Below are positions 1 to 8,427 of a stretch of DNA of 64,000 nucleotides, piece by piece. The notes beneath the pieces were generated by a model. It saw only the letters and a program-made list of their open reading frames with translations. It did no database searches and had not been told where the DNA came from. This DNA comes from Gilvirhabdus luticola (GTDB lineage Bacteria > Bacteroidota > Bacteroidia > Flavobacteriales > Flavobacteriaceae). A program made the position numbers and the translations under genes. Within the stretch, counting starts at the first letter, position 1, and each line of letters starts with the position of its first letter. The stretch lies in NCBI RefSeq assembly GCF_032583975.1, contig NZ_JAWHTF010000002.1; one strand, written 5' to 3'.

Positions 1-1776
1 ATCCACACATTTAGCATATTCTGGAGTTCCAGTACCTTCCATAATACCCGGAATTTCTCTAAACTGTCTTCTTACTTCCTGCACCATTTCCATAGCTGCT
101 TTCCCAACAGATTGCATGGCTAAAGCTGAAAAGATTACTGGAATCATACCGCCAACAAATAACATGGCCAATACATCTGCTTTAAAGATGTTAATACCAT
201 CAATTCCTGTAAATGTTACATAAGCTGCAAACAACGCTAAAGCAGTTAAAGCAGCAGATGCAATGGCAAATCCTTTACCTACAGCTGCAGTTGTATTCCC
301 AACAGAGTCTAATATATCTGTACGTTCACGTACTTCAGGATCTAATTCACTCATTTCTGCAACACCACCAGCGTTATCTGCAATTGGTCCAAACGCGTCA
401 ATGGCTAATTGCATTGCAGTTGTAGCCATCATTGCTGATGCTGCTAGAGCAACTCCATAAAATCCAGCCAATTCATAAGAACCATAAATAGCAGCGGCAA
501 AAAGTAAAACAGAAGCAAATGTAGATTTCATACCAACTGCTAAACCTGCAATAATGTTTGTTGCAGCACCTGTAGAACTATTTTTTACGATATCTAAAAC
601 TGGTTTTTTACCAAGACTTGTATAATATGCTGTCACTACTGAAATTAATGCCCCAACAGCAAGACCAATACATGCAGACCAAAACACATTCATTGATGGA
701 ATGGATTTATAACCTTCACCAAAGAATTTCATGTTCATTGTTTCTGGCAACATCCAATCTATTAAAAAGAAACTGGCAATAAGTGTTAACACGATTGCTA
801 CCCAGTTTCCTAAATCTAATGCTTTTTGAACTTGTGCTTCTTTAGCTTCATTATTTTTAATACTTACTAAAAACGTTCCTATAATGGATGCCAAAATCCC
901 AACACCAGCAATAACTATTGGTAATAAAATTGGCCCCATATTACTAAACGCATCTGTAAACTGACTATTTTGAGACATATCCTTAATGAGGTAATTACCT
1001 AATACCATGGATGCTAAAACTGTTGCTACGTAAGATCCAAACAAATCGGCTCCCATTCCTGCTACATCTCCAACATTGTCACCAACATTATCTGCAATAG
1101 TTGCTGGATTACGAGGATCGTCTTCTGGAATACCAGCTTCAACTTTACCAACTAAATCAGCTCCAACATCGGCAGCTTTTGTATAAATACCGCCACCAAC
1201 ACGAGCAAACAATGCGATAGATTCTGCACCAAGTGAAAACCCAGCAAGTGTTTCTAACACCACTGTCATATTATCATAAAAAGAACCATCAGTTCCTAAA
1301 AACTGACTCACAAAGAACATGAAGAATAAACTCAATCCTAAAACTGCTAAACTTGCAACACCTAGTCCCATAACAGTTCCTCCGCCAAAAGAAACTTTAA
1401 GTGCTTGAGGCAAACTTGTTTTTGCTGCTTCAGCAGTACGTGCGTTAGCTTCGGTAGCAATACGCATTCCAATATTACCTGCAAGAGCAGAAAAGATCGC
1501 ACCACTAATAAATGCTGGGACTATCATCCAGTGTGTTTGTACATTTTCAAGTGTAGATACAAAAAACAGCGCAACAGATGCTATGACTACAAAGATGGCA
1601 AGAAGCCTATATTCTGCACTTAAAAATGCCAAAGCGCCTTCTTTAATGGCTTTAGAAATACCTTGCATTTTCTCATTACCGGCAGGTTGTTTTTTAACCC
1701 AAACCATTTTGGTCAACATAAAAAGTAGTCCTAAAATTGCCAATGCGATTGGCACAAAAATCATGTTCGATTCCAT
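1..1776 (-). CDS. hppA: Membrane-bound sodium-translocating pyrophosphatase, C-terminus cut by window edge
   Basis: Integral membrane enzyme that hydrolyses pyrophosphate and uses the energy to pump Na+ (or H+) out of the cytoplasm. The first 592 codons are present; the reading frame stays open to the left edge, so the C-terminus is missing. The ATG at 1774-1776 opens a hydrophobic N-terminal helix. Family signatures are visible: GGGIYTKAADVGADLVGK near residues 193-211, followed by EDDPRNPATIADNVGDNVGD, the acidic loops that bind Mg-pyrophosphate. Further on, GNTTAAVGKG carries Ala at the position where K+-independent enzymes have Lys, so a K+-stimulated Na+ pump is the better guess. The gene stands alone and is transcribed away from the methyltransferase at 2041. 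Family assignment is firm; ion specificity is inferred. Confidence 0.96.
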   Translation of the reverse strand, partial: MESNMIFVPIALAILGLLFMLTKMVWVKKQPAGNEKMQGISKAIKEGALAFLSAEYRLLAIFVVIASVALFFVSTLENVQTHWMIVPAFISGAIFSALAGNIGMRIATEANARTAEAAKTSLPQALKVSFGGGTVMGLGVASLAVLGLSLFFMFFVSQFLGTDGSFYDNMTVVLETLAGFSLGAESIALFARVGGGIYTKAADVGADLVGKVEAGIPEDDPRNPATIADNVGDNVGDVAGMGADLFGSYVATVLASMVLGNYLIKDMSQNSQFTDAFSNMGPILLPIVIAGVGILASIIGTFLVSIKNNEAKEAQVQKALDLGNWVAIVLTLIASFFLIDWMLPETMNMKFFGEGYKSIPSMNVFWSACIGLAVGALISVVTAYYTSLGKKPVLDIVKNSSTGAATNIIAGLAVGMKSTFASVLLFAAAIYGSYELAGFYGVALAASAMMATTAMQLAIDAFGPIADNAGGVAEMSELDPEVRERTDILDSVGNTTAAVGKGFAIASAALTALALFAAYVTFTGIDGINIFKADVLAMLFVGGMIPVIFSALAMQSVGKAAMEMVQEVRRQFREIPGIMEGTGTPEYAKCVD

Positions 1777-1804
1777 ATTATATTCAAAATTTTATTAAGC
1801 TCGG

Positions 1805-1812
1805 CAAAAGTA
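1805..1812 (-). promoter_or_regulatory. Candidate -7 element of hppA
   Basis: On the minus strand this reads TACTTTTG, a full match to the Bacteroidota -7 consensus TAnnTTTG, placed about 29 bp upstream of the hppA ATG. At the expected 19-base spacing the -33 position reads TTTT rather than TTTG, so the match is partial. Confidence 0.45.
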
Positions 1813-1830
1813 GTAAAATCCATTTGAATA

Positions 1831-1852
1831 AAAAACCCTTTTACGGGTTTAT
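1831..1852 (-). terminator. Terminator-like hairpin upstream of hppA
   Basis: Read on the minus strand, AAACCC and GGGTTT form a 6-bp stem with a six-base loop, followed by a run of T. No minus-strand gene lies directly upstream; the nearest is the DUF5686 gene ending at 2985. The hairpin may be that gene's original terminator, now separated from it by the methyltransferase module. This is inference. Confidence 0.4.
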
Positions 1853-1940
1853 AGAACAGGTTAATAATATGGTAAATAAAGCTGTTGATTATTATAAAAT
1901 ACTATGATAATACAAAGTAGGCCTATTTGACTTTTATAAT

Positions 1941-2011
1941 AAAATAGTCGAACTTCGTTTAACAATCGATAAACAAACATTGAAACGTTTTTTATCTTCG
2001 CTTTACCAAAA
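1941..2011 (+). repeat. Upstream cassette element, copy A
   Basis: Begins AAAATAGTCGAACTTCGTT, identical over 19 bases to 15030-15048 and close to 16842-16860. It can be aligned along its length with 53067-53131: both contain AACTTCG, then GATAAA, then ACATTNAAACG and a TATC box, and both end in a short arm that is inverted again just after the following gene. Here the arm is TTACCAAAA (2003-2011), matched by TTTTGGTAA at 2843-2851. It starts 100 bp before the methyltransferase ATG and may carry its promoter, since TATCTTCG (1993-2000) resembles a -7 box. Confidence 0.6.
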
Positions 2012-2040
2012 ATTTGAAACTAACCAATAAAATTATTATT

Positions 2041-2838
2041 ATGGAACAATCAAAACATCAAGCTATTCGTGAATATGAATTAGATACTTGGACAAGATGC
2101 TCGTCAAGTTACAATGAAACTTGGGCTACTTTAACTAATGAAACACTTCCATTATTAATAAGCAAAACAAATGTCAATTCTAATTGTTCTGTTTTAGATA
2201 TTGGTTGTGGTGCTGGAAATTCTACAAAGAAAATTAGTGAAACGGGAGCAAATGTAATCGGAATTGATTTTTCTAAAAAAATGATAAATGAGGCTAAATC
2301 GGCACATAGTGGTATCGTATTCAAACAATCGGATGCTGAAAATATTCCATTAAAGGATAACTCAATAGATGTTGTAATAGCCAATTTTATAGTTCATCAT
2401 TTACCTGAACCAAATAAAGTTTTTAAGGAAATAAACAGGGTTTTAAAACCAGATGGGAAATTTGCTTTTGCAGTTTGGGGAGCAAAGCAAGAACAAAGTT
2501 CATTAGGGGCTTTTTTTCAAGCCTTTGGAAACCACCACGAATTATCTGAACTACCTCACGGACCATTATTTGGTGTCACAGATTTTGATACTTATAATAC
2601 ATTTGTATCAAATGCTAGTTTAAAAAATTTCAAATTAGAAAAGCTAGATACAAAGTGGAATATGCAATCACTTGACCCACTAATTAACGGATGTTGGGAT
2701 TGGGGAAATTTAAACTTATTTCCTGAAAATAAGCAAAATGATATAAAAAAGGATGTAATTAAAAATTGTGAATCCTTTAAAACGGAAAATGGTTATTCCT
2801 TTCCACATTCGGCTATGATAGGATATGCTGAAAAATAA
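2041..2838 (+). CDS. Class I SAM-dependent methyltransferase
   Basis: Predicted cytosolic methyltransferase of 265 residues with a Rossmann fold of the Methyltransf_11/25 type. Motif I reads VLDIGCGAGN and is followed by GIDFSKKMI (the acidic strand-2 end that binds the SAM ribose) and by NFIVHHLPEPNKVFKEINRVLKPDG, typical of small-molecule methyltransferases. The substrate cannot be read from the sequence. I start at the ATG at 2041 (MEQSKHQ); the in-frame TTG at 2014 would add nine residues, MKLTNKIII, not expected for the family. The gene is isolated between two divergently or convergently placed core genes and is bracketed by repeat elements (1941-2011 and 2843-2980), so it looks like a mobile single-gene insertion. 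Confidence 0.9.
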   Translation: MEQSKHQAIREYELDTWTRCSSSYNETWATLTNETLPLLISKTNVNSNCSVLDIGCGAGNSTKKISETGANVIGIDFSKKMINEAKSAHSGIVFKQSDAENIPLKDNSIDVVIANFIVHHLPEPNKVFKEINRVLKPDGKFAFAVWGAKQEQSSLGAFFQAFGNHHELSELPHGPLFGVTDFDTYNTFVSNASLKNFKLEKLDTKWNMQSLDPLINGCWDWGNLNLFPENKQNDIKKDVIKNCESFKTENGYSFPHSAMIGYAEK

Positions 2839-2842
2839 AAAC

Positions 2843-2980
2843 TTTTGGTAACACCGTGTATAATTCATTGCTAGTACTCGCCTACTTACGAAAATCCTAG
2901 CGGATTTTCTATTCGGTTTGTATTTGCTAATTTTAATGCTTAAACACGCAACAAAATCATACACAAACACGTTAAACGAA
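2843..2980. repeat. Imperfect palindromic element E1, attC-like, after methyltransferase
   Basis: A roughly 130-bp structured repeat starting 5 bp after the methyltransferase stop codon. Outer arms: GTGTAT (2859-2864 region) pairs with ATACAC (2959-2964), then TTGC with GCAA. The apex is a perfect 8-bp hairpin, GAAAATCC (2890-2897), loop TAGC, GGATTTTC (2902-2909). The right end AATCATACACAA...CGTTAAAC (2955-2977) is shared, with four or five differences, with element E2 at 53793-53815. It ends in GTTAAAC, which fits the integron core-site consensus GTTRRRY, 7 bp before the stop codon of the convergent DUF5686 gene. Sequences of this kind recur in flavobacterial genomes in my recollection; no named family is claimed. 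Confidence 0.75.
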
Positions 2981-2984
2981 CCTT

Positions 2985-5486
2985 CTAAAAATGAAATCCA
3001 AAAGTTCCTGTAACACCAAATTTTCGTGCATCAGGATTGTCTAGATAGTTACCCCTAAAGTTAAAATCTATTCTGAACACCTTGAAGATATTGCCTACAC
3101 CAAAACTGTATTCCCAATACACTTCATCACTTGGTGCAACCAAAGGAATACTATAAGGATTTGAGCTTGTATTTAAAGCAATATTCTCATCTGATAGATC
3201 TCCCCAAGCTCCTCTAATACTCACAATCTCACGAAGATTTAATTTCCTCAACCAAGGAATTCTTGAAAAAAAACGTCCATTAAAATTATGTTCAAAATTA
3301 AAAGACACATATGTGTCTGTTACAAACTCATAAAAGTCTAATTGAGAGAACGTATTATATATTGAAAAGTAAGATTGGTTTCCAGGTATAACACTTAATA
3401 ACCCCAAAGGTACCTCGCCATAAGTTTTACCGACTTCTATAGTAGAATACAATCTTCCAAGTCCACCCAGTTGCCAAGGTTGGATGTATGAAAATTGGAG
3501 TTTGGTATAATCAAAATCGCTATCAAATACGTCTTTCTTTCCTAAACTAATCCTGGCAAATAGTCTTGCAAAATCGTCATTTGCTCTATGACGTTCCACA
3601 CCATAACCTGACATCTTTCGCTTTGGATAGTAAAATAAAGAAAATGTAGACTCAAACTGTTTGACTTCTGACTCGACGCCCGTTGGTGTATTATAATCTA
3701 AACTAAATGTTGGTGAGGCAGACTCCAATGTCCTGTAATCAGCACCGAGTCTAAAAATAAAGTTACGCCAAGGTTCTATTTCTAATGCAAGACTTGTTAA
3801 ATTGATATCTGTTAATTTGTCATTATCGCCTTTTGCAATAAGTGAAGAAGATGCCAAACTTCTACCCAAAACATCTGTAGATGTTGTAAGACTAGCACCT
3901 ATTTGTTCAATATCCCTTCTTTGACCACCCGATATAATGAGTCTACTCTTTTTGTCAATAAGCCATTTTCCTGATATTCCATATTTAAATTTATCATCTC
4001 GAAAACCATAGGCTAAAAACCCTTCTAATCTCCAAAGATCATTCCTTCCAAAATAGGTTCTTGCACCTGTACGAACACGAATTCCTTCAACTTCATTATA
4101 TCCAAAGGTGGAAAAAATGGGCCCATAATCTAATGGAAGTTTATTAAATTCTATATATCCTGATGACAGAATACTACCTAGATTGTACAATTGCTTGAAT
4201 TTTTTGACTGTCTTTAGAGTGTCTAACATTTTATAAACTCCCTTTTCGTCTTCGCTTAAAGGCTCTAATCTGTTTTCTTCCCAGAAAGTATCATCTCTAT
4301 CGTAGGCATCTTTATCGTAATTGAAAACTTCTTTTTCATAGTACTTTTTATCTCGTTCTTTATCAAAAATATAGTCATTGTATAAGGTAGTGCGTTTACC
4401 ATATATACCTCGTGATTTTTCTTTTTTATTAAATGCGAAATCAGACATCATGTAATCTCTTTTTACAAGAAATAAAGAATCGTTTAACACGTCATATTCT
4501 TGTTCTATGTAAATATCTTTTACCCAGTTGATGTTGGCACTTTTTGAAGCTTGAAGATTTATTTCCTTGATGGCATAAGTAGTATCTGCTACCCAAAAAT
4601 CTCCTTTAAAAGTAAGTTCATTCTTTCGCCTTGGGTAATAAATAATATTGTAGCACCATTTATTATCAATAAATGCACTGTCTGACAACACATAATTATA
4701 AGTATTGACTCCTGTTTTAGACAATGGGCTTACAAAACTTTTATCAAAAAACTTAAGGTAGTTATCGTAAATATCAAAGTCTGCATATAAATCTGCAACA
4801 AAATCAATAATAATCTGATTATCGCTGAATCCTGAATTTTTATTTCCTTTTAAATCTTCTTTTTCTTTGTTCATAATATTATCACCATAGACTCTTGATG
4901 CAGCTTCGTTAACAAACATTGGCAGATAAGTTTTTCCTGTTACTTTGGAAGTGTCAACCTGATCAAAAACAAACTCCATTCCTCTAAATAGTTTACTTTT
5001 TATCAAAGCACTATCTATTGTATTGATATCAAATTCTATTTTCTCGTACTTATCGTATTCGTATTGCTTAAATTGTTTTAAACCATTCTTTCTTTTGTGT
5101 TCCCAAATTTTCTTTAATAAAGCAATGGCTGGATTTTCCTTTTCATCTTTTGATTGCTTTCCAGAAACAATTACCACTGTATTGAGCTGTTCTGCTTCAT
5201 CATTAAGAATAAACTCTAAATTATAGTTTACTTTTTTTGTAAGTGGAATATTTAATGTTTGATAGCCTACAAAAGAAACAGTAACTGTCTCCCAGGTTTC
5301 ATCAGATTCTAAATAAAAGCTTCCATTCTCATCTGTAATGGTACCTTCGGTTGATCCTTTCAAGATTATATTACAATAGGAAATAGGATCTCCATTTTCA
5401 TCATACACATGACCACTTATTTTGGTTTGTGAATGACTAAAACATATTCCTAAAAGAAAAAATGCAAATAGTAGATTTCGTTTCAT
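2985..5486 (-). CDS. DUF5686 family protein with carboxypeptidase-like regulatory domain
   Basis: Predicted outer-membrane or surface protein of 833 residues. The N-terminus MKRNLLFAFFLLGICFSHSQ is a signal peptide. Residues about 22-95 form a CarboxypepD_reg-like beta-sandwich (KISGHVYDENGDPISYCNI... TDENGSFYLES), the domain that also precedes TonB-dependent receptors. The long remainder matches the DUF5686 family and its C-terminal third has alternating aromatic strands ending in GTFGFHF, suggesting a beta-barrel. The function of the family is unknown to me. The gene lies downstream of pdhB but a terminator (5489-5526) separates them. Its stop codon is only 7 bp from the end of repeat E1, which is convergent to it. 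Confidence 0.9.
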   Translation of the reverse strand: MKRNLLFAFFLLGICFSHSQTKISGHVYDENGDPISYCNIILKGSTEGTITDENGSFYLESDETWETVTVSFVGYQTLNIPLTKKVNYNLEFILNDEAEQLNTVVIVSGKQSKDEKENPAIALLKKIWEHKRKNGLKQFKQYEYDKYEKIEFDINTIDSALIKSKLFRGMEFVFDQVDTSKVTGKTYLPMFVNEAASRVYGDNIMNKEKEDLKGNKNSGFSDNQIIIDFVADLYADFDIYDNYLKFFDKSFVSPLSKTGVNTYNYVLSDSAFIDNKWCYNIIYYPRRKNELTFKGDFWVADTTYAIKEINLQASKSANINWVKDIYIEQEYDVLNDSLFLVKRDYMMSDFAFNKKEKSRGIYGKRTTLYNDYIFDKERDKKYYEKEVFNYDKDAYDRDDTFWEENRLEPLSEDEKGVYKMLDTLKTVKKFKQLYNLGSILSSGYIEFNKLPLDYGPIFSTFGYNEVEGIRVRTGARTYFGRNDLWRLEGFLAYGFRDDKFKYGISGKWLIDKKSRLIISGGQRRDIEQIGASLTTSTDVLGRSLASSSLIAKGDNDKLTDINLTSLALEIEPWRNFIFRLGADYRTLESASPTFSLDYNTPTGVESEVKQFESTFSLFYYPKRKMSGYGVERHRANDDFARLFARISLGKKDVFDSDFDYTKLQFSYIQPWQLGGLGRLYSTIEVGKTYGEVPLGLLSVIPGNQSYFSIYNTFSQLDFYEFVTDTYVSFNFEHNFNGRFFSRIPWLRKLNLREIVSIRGAWGDLSDENIALNTSSNPYSIPLVAPSDEVYWEYSFGVGNIFKVFRIDFNFRGNYLDNPDARKFGVTGTFGFHF

Positions 5487-5488
5487 AA

Positions 5489-5526
5489 TAAAAAAACTTC
5501 ACCAACTCAGCTGCCAATGAAGTTTA
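5489..5526 (-). terminator. Rho-independent terminator after pdhB
   Basis: On the minus strand AAACTTCA (5518-5525 as TGAAGTTT on plus) pairs with TGAAGTTT (5494-5501 as AAACTTCA on plus), with a 16-base loop, followed by a run of seven T. It lies between the pdhB stop and the DUF5686 ATG and should end the pdhB transcript. Confidence 0.7.
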
Positions 5527-5547
5527 TATAACGTAAAAAATGATGAT

Positions 5548-6525
5548 TTATTTGTACAATACTTTCTTTACAGCTTTAATTACATCATTGCTGTTTGGCA
5601 ACCATTCTTCCAATAAAACTGGTGAATAAGGTGCTGGAGTATCAGCTGTATTTATTTTTACTATTTGTGCATCCAAATAATCAAATGCATTAGCTTGAAC
5701 CAAATATGTTATTTCAGTAGAAACATTTCCAAAAGGCCACGCTTCTTCAAGAATTACCAATCTGTTTGTTTTTTTAACCGAATTTAAGATTGCATCGTGG
5801 TCCATTGGGCGAACAGTTCTTAAGTCAATAATTTCGCAAGAAATACCTTCTTTATCAAGCTCATCTGCAGCTTTGTAAGCTTCTTTAATAATTTTTCCAA
5901 ATGAGACAATAGTGACATCTTTTCCTTCACGCTTAATATCTGCAACCCCTAAAGGTATGGTATATTCGCCTTCAGGAACCTCGCCTTTGTCGCCATACAT
6001 TTGCTCACTTTCCATAAAAATCACTGGGTCATCGTCACGAATAGAAGACTTTAAAAGACCTTTTGCATCATACGGATTTGATGGCACAACCACTTTCAAT
6101 CCTGGTGTATTGGCAAACCAACTTTCAAATGCTTGTGAGTGTGTCGCTCCAAGTTGCCCAGCCGAAGCTGTAGGACCTCTAAAAACAATAGGGCATTTAA
6201 ACTGCCCTCCAGACATTTGTCTAATCTTGGCTGCATTATTTATAATCTGATCAATTCCAACTAAAGAAAAGTTAAAGGTCATATATTCTACTATTGGTCG
6301 GTTTCCAGTCATAGTAGAACCAATGGCAATACCAGCAAAACCTAACTCTGCAATAGGAGTATCAATAACTCGTTTAGGACCAAACTCATCCAACATTCCT
6401 TTCGAAGCTTTATAGGCTCCATTGTATTCTGCAACTTCCTCTCCAAGTAAATAAACACTTTCGTCTCTACGCATTTCTTCGCTCATAGCTTCGCAGACAG
6501 CTTCTCTAAATTGAATTGTTTTCAT
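5548..6525 (-). CDS. pdhB: Pyruvate dehydrogenase E1 component, beta subunit
   Basis: Beta subunit of the thiamine-diphosphate E1 of the pyruvate dehydrogenase complex, which turns pyruvate into acetyl groups for acetyl-CoA. The 325 residues match the usual length. Family features: the N-terminal pyrimidine-binding domain with LGEEVAEYNGAYKASKG and DTPIAELGFAGIAIGS, the EYMTFNFSLVGIDQIINNAAK segment, and the C-terminal transketolase domain with DLRTVRPMD and EEAWPFGNVSTEI. The alpha subunit is not adjacent, which is common when pdhA lies elsewhere with the E2 gene. It is transcribed divergently from etfB, and the 156-bp spacer holds a perfect 7-2-7 palindrome (6598-6613). Confidence 0.95.
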   Translation of the reverse strand: MKTIQFREAVCEAMSEEMRRDESVYLLGEEVAEYNGAYKASKGMLDEFGPKRVIDTPIAELGFAGIAIGSTMTGNRPIVEYMTFNFSLVGIDQIINNAAKIRQMSGGQFKCPIVFRGPTASAGQLGATHSQAFESWFANTPGLKVVVPSNPYDAKGLLKSSIRDDDPVIFMESEQMYGDKGEVPEGEYTIPLGVADIKREGKDVTIVSFGKIIKEAYKAADELDKEGISCEIIDLRTVRPMDHDAILNSVKKTNRLVILEEAWPFGNVSTEITYLVQANAFDYLDAQIVKINTADTPAPYSPVLLEEWLPNSNDVIKAVKKVLYK

Positions 6526-6597
6526 TTATGCATTTTTATGGAGTAGCAAAAATAGCAATAATAAAAAACTAATTCTTATAGAATATTTTAAAAATTT

Positions 6598-6613
6598 ACT
6601 ATGCGTGCATAGT
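6598..6613. promoter_or_regulatory. Operator-like palindrome between pdhB and etfB
   Basis: ACTATGC-GT-GCATAGT is a perfect inverted repeat with 7-bp arms and a 2-bp spacer. It sits 84 bp upstream of the etfB ATG and just upstream of TACCTTCG (6635-6642), a near match to the -7 consensus, so it would overlap the -33 region. The size and symmetry suit a dimeric repressor of the TetR or MarR type. No such regulator is encoded nearby. Confidence 0.6.
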
Positions 6614-6681
6614 ATATAATCGAAATAAAATATTTACCTTCGTAACCTCTAAAAATTATTACTCAATAAACCATATAAACT

Positions 6682-7428
6682 ATGAAAATTATAGTATGTA
6701 TAAGTCATGTTCCAGACACTACATCCAAAATTAATTTTGTTGATGATGATACAAAATTTGATACTAATGGTGTGCAATTTGTGATCAATCCAAATGATGA
6801 ATTCGGCCTAACTCGCGCCATGTGGTTCAAGGAAAAACAAGGCGCAACAGTACACGTTGCCAATGTTGGAGGGCAAGAAACAGAGCCAACATTAAGAAAG
6901 TGTCTTGCTATTGGTGCTGATGCAGCAATAAGAGTAAATACAGAAGCAACAGATGGTTTTGCTGTTGCAAAACAATTAGCTAATGTTATTAAAGATGGTG
7001 AGTATGATTTAATAATTGCTGGAAGAGAGTCGATAGATTATAATGGCGGAATGGTTCCTGGAATGATTGCTGGTTTATTGAATGCAAATTTTGTAAATAA
7101 TTGCATTGGACTGGAAGTTGATGGCTCTAATGCAAAAGCTGTTAGAGAAATTGATGGTGGTAAAGAAACTGTTACAACGTCTCTACCTTTGGTTGTTGGT
7201 GGTCAAAAAGGAATTGTAGAAGAAAGCGACTTGCGTATTCCAAATATGAGAGGCATTATGATGGCAAGACAAAAACCTTTAACGATTGTTGAACCAGCTG
7301 AAGTCAATAGGGGAACGACATCTGTAAGTTTTGAAAAACCAACTCCTAAAGGTGCTGTTACTTTGGTGTCCCCAGATAATTTAGATGAGTTGGTAAATTT
7401 GCTTCACAGCGAAGCTAAAGTCATTTAA
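6682..7428 (+). CDS. etfB: Electron transfer flavoprotein subunit beta
   Basis: Beta subunit of ETF, the soluble FAD/AMP protein that takes electrons from acyl-CoA and amino-acid dehydrogenases and passes them to the quinone pool. Length 248 residues is normal. The start MKIIVCISHVPDTTSKINF is the canonical beta-subunit N-terminus. AGRESIDYNGGMVPGMIAGLL and the RGIMMARQKPLTIVEP segment are the AMP-binding and recognition-loop regions. It is followed 21 bp later by etfA, forming an operon that may run on into the 8572 gene. The upstream palindrome at 6598 may be its operator. Confidence 0.96.
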   Translation: MKIIVCISHVPDTTSKINFVDDDTKFDTNGVQFVINPNDEFGLTRAMWFKEKQGATVHVANVGGQETEPTLRKCLAIGADAAIRVNTEATDGFAVAKQLANVIKDGEYDLIIAGRESIDYNGGMVPGMIAGLLNANFVNNCIGLEVDGSNAKAVREIDGGKETVTTSLPLVVGGQKGIVEESDLRIPNMRGIMMARQKPLTIVEPAEVNRGTTSVSFEKPTPKGAVTLVSPDNLDELVNLLHSEAKVI

Positions 7429-7449
7429 TTAATTTTTAAATTGAAAAAC

Positions 7450-8412
7450 ATGTCAGTTTTAGTATATACAGAATCAGATCAAGGAAAATTTAAAAAAGTA
7501 GCTTTAGAAGTTGCTTCTTACGGAAAAGCTGTGGCAAACCAACTAGGCACAACAGTTACAGCAGTTACCATTAATGCTAATGAAACTTCAATTTTAGGCC
7601 AACATGGTGTAGATAAAGTTTTAAATGTAAACCATGCTTCTCTAGACACTTTCAATGCCAAAACATATGCAGATATTATAAAACAAGCTGCTGAAAAAGA
7701 AGGTTCAAAAGTTGTAGTTGTAAGCTCAAGTGCCGACAGTAAATATTTGGCTCCACTTTTAGCAATAGATTTAAATGCAGGTTACGCTTCCAATGTTGTT
7801 GAAGCTCCATCAAGCACTTCTCCTTTTACAGTAAAACGTACAGCTTTTACAAATAAAGCTTTTAATTTCACATCAATAAATACTGAAGTAAAATTGGTTG
7901 GTGTTTCTAAAAACTCTTACGGATTGGTTGAATCTAACGGGAATGCTTCTTCCGAAGATTTTATGCCTACAATTTTAGAAAATGATGTACATGTAGATTC
8001 AGTAGACAAAATAACTGGTAAGGTCACCATTGCTGATGCTGAAATTGTGGTTTCTGGTGGTCGTGGTTTAAAAGGTCCTGAAAATTGGGGAATGATTGAA
8101 GAATTAGCAGATGTTTTAGGAGCAGCAACAGCTTGCTCAAAACCTGTTTCAGATTTAGGTTGGAGACCTCATAGTGAGCATGTTGGACAAACAGGAAAAC
8201 CAGTGGCATCAAACTTATATATTGCAGTAGGAATTTCTGGGGCTATACAGCATCTTGCGGGCATCAATGCTTCCAAAGTAAAAGTAGTCATTAATACAGA
8301 TCCTGAAGCACCATTTTTTAAGGCAGCAGACTATGGTGTTGTTGGCGACGCATTTGAAGTTGTACCAAAACTCACAGAAAAATTAAAGGAATTTAAAGCA
8401 CAAAACGCTTAA
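7450..8412 (+). CDS. etfA: Electron transfer flavoprotein subunit alpha
   Basis: Alpha subunit of ETF, which binds the FAD cofactor. About 320 residues. The C-terminal FAD-binding domain contains VSGGRGLKGPENWGMIEELADVLGAA, then CSKPVSDLGWRPHSEHVGQTGK, then YIAVGISGAIQHLAGI and NTDPEAPFFKAADYGVVGD, all typical. I place the start at the ATG at 7450 (MSVLVYTES), which matches the family N-terminus; the in-frame TTG at 7441 would only add MKN. The gene is followed by a series of hairpins (8428-8545). Confidence 0.96.
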   Translation: MSVLVYTESDQGKFKKVALEVASYGKAVANQLGTTVTAVTINANETSILGQHGVDKVLNVNHASLDTFNAKTYADIIKQAAEKEGSKVVVVSSSADSKYLAPLLAIDLNAGYASNVVEAPSSTSPFTVKRTAFTNKAFNFTSINTEVKLVGVSKNSYGLVESNGNASSEDFMPTILENDVHVDSVDKITGKVTIADAEIVVSGGRGLKGPENWGMIEELADVLGAATACSKPVSDLGWRPHSEHVGQTGKPVASNLYIAVGISGAIQHLAGINASKVKVVINTDPEAPFFKAADYGVVGDAFEVVPKLTEKLKEFKAQNA

Positions 8413-8427
8413 TTTTTTTTAACTTGT

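Noticed and set aside
213..1798. Several plus-strand open frames of 60-70 codons
   Set aside because: They lie fully inside the hppA coding region on the other strand and show no protein-like pattern; hppA itself is certain.
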